From: Desulfobacca_B sp046538075
GTDB taxonomy: Bacteria; Desulfobacterota; Desulfobaccia; Desulfobaccales; Desulfobaccaceae
Direction: 5' to 3'
DNA length: 28,862 nt
NCBI GenBank assembly: GCA_046538075.1
Contig: JBKHJN010000036.1
Span: 1-28,862, forward strand
Shown: in pieces, positions 15,240 through 22,393 of the stretch
Layout of the letters: the number at the start of each line of letters is the position of its first letter
Position numbering within the stretch: position 1 is the stretch's first letter
Notes under the pieces: model-generated
Seen by the model: the letters and a program-made list of their open reading frames with translations, nothing else
Database searches by the model: none
What the model was told of the DNA's origin: nothing
Translations under genes and position numbers: made by a program

Positions 15240-16496
15240 CTAAAAATGGTAGGCCATGCTCAGGCCCAAGGAATGGACCTGGCTTTCGTAGCGGCCATTG
15301 GCCTGCACCGGCAACGGCACCCCGTTCAAGGTCAGGCTATTGTTTTTGCTGCGGTTTTCGAACAGCAGATAATTATAAGCGATCCCCAGAGTAAACTGTC
15401 TGATCTTGAGGTCGCCCCCCACCGTAAAAATATGGCGGTCGGCATCGGGAATCTGAGGATCCAGGGTATCATCGGGCACCGGGTTAAGGTCATAGATATA
15501 GCCCACCCGGAGCTTCATATTTTCTTTAAGTTTATAATTGGCCCCGAAACGGAAGGCCCAGACATCTTTCCAGTTCTTGGGCTGAACTATCCGATTAGTC
15601 ATAACTCCATTGACCAGGGTGGGCTGGTTTAGCCTGACTTCCAATTGATCGTAACTCGACCAGCCAGTCCAGGTGGCGTCAAATTCAAAGCTGAACGGCT
15701 CCAACCGGCTGAATGAAATACCCGCGGTGACCGAAGGCGGAAAATTAAGATTAGCGGACCCACCAATGTCGGCGACCGGCGGGAGTAAAGCCGGCAAAGT
15801 GGTCTTAAGTTGGCCTTTATATCTCAGAGAAATTTCGCTGCGATAGGCCACTCCCAGTTTGACGCCGTCGACCGGCTCGTATAACACCCCAAGATTATAG
15901 CCATATCCAGTGCCGTCGCCATCGAGGGTCGTCTCCCCGTCGGCAAGGGGAAAAGGAAGTTGGACTTTGCGCTTGAGCTTTACCGAGGACCACAAAACAT
16001 TGAATCCCATTGCCACCGACAGGGATTCTATCGGTTTGACCGAGATTACCGGGTTCAGGTTATAGGTTTCGAGCTCGGAAAAAGTGGTCAGATAGCGGCC
16101 GGTCCACTCCGGGGGCCATTGCGTGCCCAGACCAAAAGGCGCGAAAAAACCGACGCCCGCCGCCACATGGTCATTGAAAGGAATAGCCACATACGCGGTC
16201 CCGGCATGGAACAGGCGATGGTTGGTTTGGGAGAATTGGCCGCCAGGTCCATGAAATTCCCGGTCAGGGTAGTTAAAAATGGTGCCCATATAAATCTGGG
16301 GGCGTTTAAGCTGGTTGAGACCGGCGGGGTTGTAAAAGATGGCTGAGGCGTCGCTGGCGTCGGCGACAAAGGCGTTGCCCTGGGCCATAGCCGCAGTCCC
16401 TTGTTGAACCAGGGCGAAGCCAGCCCCGTAGGCAGAAGGATTAAAACCGAACCACAAAACCACAGCCACAAGTAAGACCGCGCCAATCCGAGGCAT
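15240..16496 (-). CDS. FadL/OmpP1-family outer-membrane transport protein
   Basis: A 418-aa beta-barrel of the FadL family, which passes hydrophobic compounds such as long-chain fatty acids or aromatics through the outer membrane. The signal peptide is residues 1 to about 24 (IGAVLLVAVVLWFGFNPSAYGA), and the mature protein opens with the hallmark GFALVQQGTAAMAQGNAFVADASDASAIFYNPAGL, including the NPAG of the hatch domain. The last residues, LGLSMAYHF, end in Phe as outer-membrane proteins do. I chose ATG 16496: AAGGAG lies 7 bases before it, while a TTG 24 bases further upstream overlaps that ribosome site. The gene is downstream of the hybrid kinase on the same strand (125-bp gap) and converges on the SixA gene. 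Confidence 0.9.
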   Translation of the reverse strand: MPRIGAVLLVAVVLWFGFNPSAYGAGFALVQQGTAAMAQGNAFVADASDASAIFYNPAGLNQLKRPQIYMGTIFNYPDREFHGPGGQFSQTNHRLFHAGTAYVAIPFNDHVAAGVGFFAPFGLGTQWPPEWTGRYLTTFSELETYNLNPVISVKPIESLSVAMGFNVLWSSVKLKRKVQLPFPLADGETTLDGDGTGYGYNLGVLYEPVDGVKLGVAYRSEISLRYKGQLKTTLPALLPPVADIGGSANLNFPPSVTAGISFSRLEPFSFEFDATWTGWSSYDQLEVRLNQPTLVNGVMTNRIVQPKNWKDVWAFRFGANYKLKENMKLRVGYIYDLNPVPDDTLDPQIPDADRHIFTVGGDLKIRQFTLGIAYNYLLFENRSKNNSLTLNGVPLPVQANGRYESQVHSLGLSMAYHF

Positions 16497-16621
16497 GAGC
16501 GAACTCCTTTTCTTGGTCAAACAGATTTAACTTGGTTCGATATGTTCACCTTTACATATTTTTATGGGAAAAAAGCAAGAAAAATAAACGCTTCAGGCGG
16601 ATCCAACCATAAGGGGTTGAA

Positions 16622-19351
16622 TTAATTCATATTAAGCATATCAGCAATCTTTTGCGACAGGGCCTCTATTCGGTAAGGCTTTTGAATAAAGTCTAGGTTT
16701 CCGTCCTCGATCATCCCCGGGCCCTCTTCCTCTAGGCCGTAGCCGCTGGAAATCAACACTTTTACCCCGGGATTAATTTGCTTCAGCAGCTTATAAGTTT
16801 CCCGGCCTCCCATACCTGGCATGATCATATCTAAGATGACCAAATCGATATCATCTTTGCCCTCCCGGTATATGGAGATCGCTCTTTGCCCGCTCTCCGC
16901 CGGTAGAATTTTGTAACCCAAGCGCTCCAGGATTTTGGTGCCCACGGTCCGGATCATCTCTTCATCGTCCACCAGGAGAATGGTGCCTGATCCTTTGATA
17001 TATTGGTGACTTACCGCCTCCTCGGTCACGATGGGCTTTTGGGTAACCGGGAGGTAAATGTGGAAGGTGGTGCCTCTGCCTTTTTCGCTTTCTACCTCGA
17101 TAATGCCTTTATGGTTCTTGATTATGGCATAGCTGGTGGCCAGGCCCAGACCGGTTCCCTGGCCGACATCTCTGGTAGTAAAAAATGGTTCAAAAACCCT
17201 GGCTTTGGTCTGGGCATCCATGCCCTCGCCAAAATCGCTGAGGGCAATGTGGACATAACGTCCCGGCTGTTGGCCATTAATTCGGCAATAGTCCTCCCCC
17301 AGGTAAACTTCCCGGGTAGATAGCACCAATTCCCCCGCATTTGACATCGCCTGCCAGCCATTGACAAACAGGTTCAGCAGGACTTGTTCGAACTGCCCCT
17401 GGTCTACTTCTACCGGCGGCAACTGGGGAGCCAAATTTTGGGCTATACAAATATCCTTTCGGGTACGGCAGAACAGGTCGGCGGTCTTTCCGATCAGGGC
17501 ATTGAGATCAGTGGGCTTGGGCTCAAATTGGTTGCCTCGGGCATAGGAGAGCAATTGCTTGGTAAGGTCAGCGCCCTTGCTTACCTCCTGCTCAATCTGC
17601 TTGAGCTCGGCATAGACCGGATGCGAGCCCCCGATATCACTCTGCGCCAAGCCGGTCAGGCCCATGATATTCATCAAAATATTGTTAAAGTTGTGGGCAA
17701 TTCCTCCGGCCAGGGTGCCGATTGCTTCCATTTTCTGTTTTTGTAAAAGTTGCTTCTGCATCTTCTTCTTTTCGCTGATGTCAGTAAACATGGCAAAAGC
17801 ACCCAGGAACTGGTCGTTTTCTACCAGCGGCACGGAACTCATAATGACCGACACCCGGCCTTGATCCTTAACCATAAATTCCAGTTCCCTGCGGACAGAA
17901 TTACCTTTCAGATTCTGAAACAAGGCCTCGATCAAAATCTTGGTATTTTCCTGCGCAAAAACTTCAGAGATATTCCTATTTTCCAACTCGGCGTACCCGG
18001 TAATCTCCCTCATTCGGCGGTTGACGAATTTAATCTTGCCGTTTTCGTCAATGATCCAGATCCCTTCATGGGCGTTTTCCACCAGCTCCCGATACTTGCG
18101 CTCAGAGATCGACAACTTTTTATAAAGTATGGCATTTTCCAGGGCTATGGCAATCTGGTTGGCAAAACTTACTACGAATTCTTTGTCGGTTTCGGTAATA
18201 ACGGCCTTGGGATCAAGTCGATCGGCCAGGATGACCCCGATAACTTTCCCGCGTACAGTCAAGGGAGCCAGCATGAAGACCTTGGGTTTGAACTGTTGGA
18301 GCAATATATTGGCCTTGTTGAGCTTGCTGTGCTCGACGTCCTGGATAACTATGGGGATGCCGTTCATGGCGACCCGGGCGATAATATTATCGACCTTGGA
18401 GATAGGGATTTTATAACCGCGCAGCTTGTTTAACAGATCGGCTTCGATACCGACCCCATATTGCAGTTCCAGAACCCGGCCATTATCATCGAGGAGAAAA
18501 ATTCCGGCCCGGTCCAGTTTGGCAAAGTTGAGCAGCAGCCGTAAAGTAGCCTGCAGGAGTTCTTCCAGATCAAGTACGGACAGCACCGCGGTGCTGGTCT
18601 CCTGCAGACACATTAGATGGTCGATTTTTTCTTTGAGCTGCACGTTCAAACGGTGCACTTCGTCGAATTTCTTCTTTAGAAGTTCCTTATCGCGCTCCAA
18701 TTCCTCAATAGTGGAAGTAAGGAGACGCCATGGTACCAGCATCCACAACAGCAATTCTTTGAAAAAGGATTTTTTCTTCCATACAAAGTTGTATTCGCAG
18801 TACTCATCGCCCTCGAAAAAACACTTGGTCTCCTGAACCTCAGCCGGGGGCAAATTCCACATGGTAGGGATGCCGGCATAAATCCCTTTGTTGTACAGAC
18901 AGAAATCTCTGGAGCTGGAAAGGTGCTTAATCCAATGGAGTCGGATGGTGGCGCGATCGCGTTTGGTTTCAACGATCTCGATGACTTTGTTTTTATTAAA
19001 TTTATCGTTGATGGCCTGGACTTTTTTCAGGGTGCGCCGCGGATTTTTATAGGCGAACATGACAATGCGCTGGACATAGCCCAATTTCTTGCGCGCCGCG
19101 GATTCAAAGCCGATTTTGAAGGCGATCTCGTTATCTTTGGTAATCTTCTTGGCGTTATCGAACATCTTGATGACGACATCGCTCGACACCCAATTGTTGA
19201 TTTCCATTAAAAATTCTTGGGGGTTGTCCAGGGCATCGATTTCCGGACCCAGGCCCTCGAATAACTTTGGCACCTGGGAAGGGGAAATTTCCTGGAAATA
19301 CTCGATGATGGCCCTGGTATTGAGGCAACTATGGTGCTTCTGCAAGAGCAT
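16622..19351 (-). CDS. Hybrid sensor histidine kinase (V4R-like, GAF, PAS, HisKA, HATPase, REC)
   Basis: A 909-aa soluble hybrid kinase. Residues about 1-195 form a sensor ending in KCFFEGDEYCEYNFVW, a Cys-rich signature like that of V4R/heme-NO-binding-related domains. A possible amphipathic or membrane-associated segment (FKELLLWMLVPWRLL, 197-211) and a coiled coil (215-245) follow. Then come a GAF domain (about 255-410), a PAS domain (about 418-530), a HisKA box GGIAHNFNN with phospho-acceptor His553, and an HATPase domain with an N-box near 660-670, DFGEGM (706-711), FEPFFTT (720-726) and GQGTGLGL (730-737). The C-terminal receiver (about 789-905) has the acidic pair Asp795/Asp796, phospho-acceptor Asp841 and Lys891. 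No output domain is present. The ligand is not predictable. GAGG lies too close to the ATG for a good ribosome site, so the start is less certain. Confidence 0.9.
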   Translation of the reverse strand: MLLQKHHSCLNTRAIIEYFQEISPSQVPKLFEGLGPEIDALDNPQEFLMEINNWVSSDVVIKMFDNAKKITKDNEIAFKIGFESAARKKLGYVQRIVMFAYKNPRRTLKKVQAINDKFNKNKVIEIVETKRDRATIRLHWIKHLSSSRDFCLYNKGIYAGIPTMWNLPPAEVQETKCFFEGDEYCEYNFVWKKKSFFKELLLWMLVPWRLLTSTIEELERDKELLKKKFDEVHRLNVQLKEKIDHLMCLQETSTAVLSVLDLEELLQATLRLLLNFAKLDRAGIFLLDDNGRVLELQYGVGIEADLLNKLRGYKIPISKVDNIIARVAMNGIPIVIQDVEHSKLNKANILLQQFKPKVFMLAPLTVRGKVIGVILADRLDPKAVITETDKEFVVSFANQIAIALENAILYKKLSISERKYRELVENAHEGIWIIDENGKIKFVNRRMREITGYAELENRNISEVFAQENTKILIEALFQNLKGNSVRRELEFMVKDQGRVSVIMSSVPLVENDQFLGAFAMFTDISEKKKMQKQLLQKQKMEAIGTLAGGIAHNFNNILMNIMGLTGLAQSDIGGSHPVYAELKQIEQEVSKGADLTKQLLSYARGNQFEPKPTDLNALIGKTADLFCRTRKDICIAQNLAPQLPPVEVDQGQFEQVLLNLFVNGWQAMSNAGELVLSTREVYLGEDYCRINGQQPGRYVHIALSDFGEGMDAQTKARVFEPFFTTRDVGQGTGLGLATSYAIIKNHKGIIEVESEKGRGTTFHIYLPVTQKPIVTEEAVSHQYIKGSGTILLVDDEEMIRTVGTKILERLGYKILPAESGQRAISIYREGKDDIDLVILDMIMPGMGGRETYKLLKQINPGVKVLISSGYGLEEEGPGMIEDGNLDFIQKPYRIEALSQKIADMLNMN

Positions 19352-19721
19352 CCTCGGATAAAATGTAAAAAATGTTAAAAAAAATTAACATTAAAAATTT
19401 TATATATAGAATTTATTATCGATAATATTGTAAGATAAACAAAATTAAAAATTATATTATACAATAATTATTATCTAACTATCGGAATGAATTTTTAAAA
19501 TCTTAAATTTAAATTAATGTTCAGTTTGGTGAACATCTAAATGAGGCTCTAATTTGAATTTCTAATTTGAAATTTTTTTTCAAGGAGGGCATTATGCTTC
19601 TAAAACCCTTTCCTGGTCAGATGGAGATAAAGATGCCGGTCATCTTGTTCAGTTTCTTGAACGCTTAAATTATAAGGCTTTTATTTAAAAATAACAAGAT
19701 ACTTTTTTAAGGAGAGGCGTT
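19352..19721. other. AT-rich divergent regulatory region
   Basis: 370 bp between the divergent kinase and acyltransferase genes, much richer in A+T than either neighbour. It contains an 8-bp inverted repeat AATGTTAA/TTAACATT (19371-19378, 19385-19392) just upstream of the kinase, a short direct repeat TCTAATTTGAA near 19550-19575, and a possible 24-codon frame at 19594-19668. Promoters for both directions must lie here, but the base composition makes individual -10 matches unreliable. Confidence 0.6.
19594..19668 (+). CDS. Possible 24-aa peptide or leader upstream of the acyltransferase
   Basis: ATG at 19594 is preceded at 5 bases by AAGGAGGG, one of the strongest ribosome sites in the window, and the frame runs 24 codons to TAA. 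The product starts MLLKPFPGQMEIK and ends with a hydrophobic stretch (MPVILFSFLNA). It stops 53 bases before the acyltransferase ATG, which has its own AAGGAGA. It may be a leader peptide, a small membrane-active peptide or the remnant of a longer gene. No family recognised. Confidence 0.35.
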   Translation: MLLKPFPGQMEIKMPVILFSFLNA

Positions 19722-20723
19722 ATGTTTACAAAAATTAATTTTTTCCCCAAAGAACTCCCCAATCTGAGCAAGTTCTGTCAAATGAAGATTAACTGTTGGC
19801 TATTCCGATTTCTGCCTTTTGCTATTTCCCGGGGCTATCTAGCTTGCTTGGGCAAGGTCTACTATTTCTTCAATCAATCGGAAAAGCGGTTAATCAAGAA
19901 GACAATTACTAAGGTATATGGGAGGAAGGCAGGCCCGAAAGAATTTCACAAGATGTTTAAACAGGCCTTACAGGGCATTTTCGACCACTATCATGAAAAA
20001 CTGGTGGTGGCCTACTCCCGTCTCAAGGGATTGAAGCGTCTCTTAAAGGCTCGGGTCCGGACCGCGGGAGAGGAGATTCTTCAAGAAGCGGTCCTGGCCG
20101 GCAAGGGCGTCCTCCTGGTCACCGGGCATTTCGGAGCGGTGGAGTTGCTGCCCGGGCTTCTGGGGGTCCGGGGTTATCCGGTTTCCATGATCTGCCGCTT
20201 TAAGACCGGCCACCTCAGGGATTCCCTGGTCCAAAGAGCCCAAACCGCCAATGTCGAGCTCATCGACGCCGACGGCAAAAACATCCTGCTCGCAGCTACC
20301 AAGGCCCTAAAACAGGGCCGCATCCTGATCACTGAATGCGATGAATTCGACGAATGGCGTGTTTCCAACAATAAACACCTCTATTTCCTCGGTTGCCGAC
20401 TGGGCTATGACCGCACCTTGGATGTCTTAAGCAAGCGTTCCGGGGCTCCGGTAGTCAGCGGTTTGGTCAAGCGGGAGGGCCACAAAAAATATGCCTTAAA
20501 TCTGACCGCCATTAGCAACGGGGCAGACTCGGAAACCCTGGCAGTGGGAGAAAAATGTCTGAAGGTATTGGAAGAAGCCATCCAGGGCTCACCAACCCAG
20601 TGGTACCAATGGAAAAAATTCGGGAAAATGATAAATGTGGATGTGAAGGAAGATGAACATGATCATCAGGAAAATGGATATCTGGCACCTGAGTTTGGCC
20701 TTTCAGTCTCCGGTCAAGCATAA
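19722..20723 (+). CDS. LpxL/HtrB-type lysophospholipid acyltransferase-like protein
   Basis: A 333-aa protein of the lipid A acyltransferase superfamily. LLVTGHFGAVELLPGLLGVRGYPV contains the catalytic HX4E (His136, Glu141), and the surrounding pattern (GKGVLLVTGHFG.., RFKTGHLRD.., ITECDEFD..) follows the LpxL layout. LpxL-type enzymes acylate lipid A or related lipids at the inner membrane; there is no N-terminal membrane anchor as clear as in E. coli LpxL. AAGGAGA is 7 bases before the ATG. The last 23 or so residues are read within the start of the following gene and look non-native. Substrate unknown. Confidence 0.82.
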   Translation: MFTKINFFPKELPNLSKFCQMKINCWLFRFLPFAISRGYLACLGKVYYFFNQSEKRLIKKTITKVYGRKAGPKEFHKMFKQALQGIFDHYHEKLVVAYSRLKGLKRLLKARVRTAGEEILQEAVLAGKGVLLVTGHFGAVELLPGLLGVRGYPVSMICRFKTGHLRDSLVQRAQTANVELIDADGKNILLAATKALKQGRILITECDEFDEWRVSNNKHLYFLGCRLGYDRTLDVLSKRSGAPVVSGLVKREGHKKYALNLTAISNGADSETLAVGEKCLKVLEEAIQGSPTQWYQWKKFGKMINVDVKEDEHDHQENGYLAPEFGLSVSGQA

Positions 20724-21789
20724 TCTGGCCAATCACCAGGGCTCAGAAAATATTGTCCTGAAGGTGACCACCGGCGACGGGGTAGTAGGCTACGGAGAAG
20801 GAATTCCCCGCCCTTTTGTCACCGGCGAGACCCTGGCGGGAAGCCTCGCCTTTCTTCAAGAGGTGCTGGTTCCAGGTATCTGCCAGACCTGGTTGGCTTC
20901 CGGCCAGGCCATCTTTGACCGCCTGGACCGCTTTTCCGATTCAGAGGATAGCAATTATCCGGCGGCTTTTTGCGCCCTGGAAATGGCGCTGTTAGATGCC
21001 GCCGGCAAGACTTGGGGGCGACCGGTGGGAGATTTTATCGGACCCCAAATCCTGGAGCGGGTGGTCTATAGCGCCGTCTTACCCATGGCTTCCCAACGGC
21101 AGATGGCCAACTTTTTCCATCTGGTCAAAATGAATAACATGCGATATTTGAAGTTGAAAGTCGGAAATCGCGCCGATCTGGAAGTCCTTAAGATGGCTCG
21201 AGACCGACTCGGGTGGGAGATTGATATCCGCGTCGACGCCAATGCCGCCTGGAACGCCGAGGACGCCATTGCCCGCATCCATGAGATGCTCCCTTTCCGC
21301 ATTTCGGCGGTAGAACAACCGGTGGCCAAGTCAGATTTTGCCGGTCTGCAAAAAGTTAGTGCGGCCGTGCCCATCCCCATCATTGCCGATGAATCCATCT
21401 GCACCGAGGAAGATGCCCAAATTCTGATTGAGACGCAGGCCTGTCAGATTTTCAACCTGCGCCTGTCTAAATGCGGCGGCCTGGGGCGAGCCAACCGCAT
21501 AAAGCAGCGGGCCGAGAAGGCCGGAGTCAAGTGCCAGCTTGGCTGCCACGTGGGCGAGACCAGCATCCTGGCTGCCGCCGGCCGCCATTTTGCTTTAAGG
21601 GCTAACCACCTGGCTTATGTTGAAGGCTCATTTGCCCCTTATCTGTTGATCAAAGATCCGGTCACCCCTTCGTTAGTTTTCGCGGAGGGAGGGGTGGCCG
21701 CCGGGTTCCCGGAGCCGGGATTAGGGATTCAGGTATCAGACCAGATTTTAGAGGAGTTGGCCATTTCCAGGCAAACCATCAGCACCTAA
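20659..21789 (+). CDS. Enolase-superfamily epimerase/cycloisomerase (dipeptide epimerase-like)
   Basis: A 376-aa member of the mandelate racemase/muconate-lactonizing subgroup. The capping domain is followed by a barrel with the catalytic set of the superfamily: KLK (Lys165, Lys167), metal ligands Asp193 (VDANAAW), Glu219 (AVEQP) and Asp244 (IADES), and the opposite-face Lys271 (LSKCGG). These match dipeptide epimerases, N-succinylamino acid racemases and o-succinylbenzoate synthases; the exact reaction cannot be told from motifs alone. Of two in-frame ATGs, 20659 has AAGGA at a suitable distance, while 20653 is too close. It overlaps the acyltransferase gene by 65 bases, so the two are co-transcribed. 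Confidence 0.85.
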   Translation: MIIRKMDIWHLSLAFQSPVKHNLANHQGSENIVLKVTTGDGVVGYGEGIPRPFVTGETLAGSLAFLQEVLVPGICQTWLASGQAIFDRLDRFSDSEDSNYPAAFCALEMALLDAAGKTWGRPVGDFIGPQILERVVYSAVLPMASQRQMANFFHLVKMNNMRYLKLKVGNRADLEVLKMARDRLGWEIDIRVDANAAWNAEDAIARIHEMLPFRISAVEQPVAKSDFAGLQKVSAAVPIPIIADESICTEEDAQILIETQACQIFNLRLSKCGGLGRANRIKQRAEKAGVKCQLGCHVGETSILAAAGRHFALRANHLAYVEGSFAPYLLIKDPVTPSLVFAEGGVAAGFPEPGLGIQVSDQILEELAISRQTIST

Positions 21790-21834
21790 TAGTGCATCTA
21801 AGGATCACTTTGAGGTCATAAAATAAAGGCATTA

Positions 21835-21893
21835 GGGTTTATATAAACCCATTCTCCCAACCCCTTAAGGGGGGGTGGGGGGGGGGGAAGGGG
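21835..21893. repeat. Palindromes and interrupted poly-G tract (G-quadruplex candidate)
   Basis: A perfect 16-bp palindrome GGGTTTATATAAACCC (21835-21850) and a 12-bp palindrome CCCCTTAAGGGG (21861-21872) run into a guanine tract: G7, T, G11, AA, G4 between 21869 and 21893. The palindromes lie between two converging genes and may end transcription. The G-tract can form a four-stranded structure and is prone to slippage. Confidence 0.7.
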
Positions 21894-21997
21894 AACCGCC
21901 GGCCCCCTGGCCCCCCTCAAATTAACTTTTAAATGCTCGGAGTAATAACTAATAATCGTCCCCTACCCTGCCTGCCTTCAAGAGAAAACAAATTTTT

Positions 21998-22237
21998 TTA
22001 TTTTTTGCCGGCAGGGCCGCCTCTCAAAAAATTGCGGAGGCGCTCTAGAGGTTTTTTTACCCTGGGCACTCGTTTTTCTATCCAAAGCACCAGCCGTTCA
22101 AAAAACGGCAGGTCCACCGACAGGAGCAGAGCCCCCAGTGCCAGAAAGAGCCAGCCCTGCAGGATCGGCAGCACCAGTCCCGGAATACCCAGCAGCATCA
22201 GTATGGTTCCCAACGAAATACGAATAATGCGCCGCAT
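21998..22237 (-). CDS. Small two-helix membrane protein (PGPGW/DUF454-like)
   Basis: 79 aa. Residues 5-45 are hydrophobic and Gly/Pro-containing (LGTILMLLGIPGLVLPILQG, WLFLALGALLLSVDLPFFE), fitting two short helices with a turn, as in PGPGW-type or YbaN/DUF454 proteins. The C-terminus is strongly basic (KRVPRVKKPLERLRNFLRGG). I chose ATG 22237, which has AAGGAG 9 bases upstream; a TTG two codons earlier is too close to it. Function unknown. It lies downstream of ligA after a 156-bp gap on the same strand. Confidence 0.65.
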   Translation of the reverse strand: MRRIIRISLGTILMLLGIPGLVLPILQGWLFLALGALLLSVDLPFFERLVLWIEKRVPRVKKPLERLRNFLRGGPAGKK

Positions 22238-22393
22238 CGCCAATTACTCCTTAAAAAGACCAAAAGCTGATCTCCGGCGAGGACTAAAAAATGCTGCCGG
22301 TCTATGACGGCTCTGACCCGCGGTGCTTGATAACCGTCCGGTTTAATAGATAATGATGAATACCGTTTGACTACATTACACTGCTTTTTTCTA

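Noticed and set aside
17750..18433. 227-codon plus-strand frame antisense to the hybrid kinase
   Set aside because: Lies over the conserved GAF/PAS coding region; no independent evidence.
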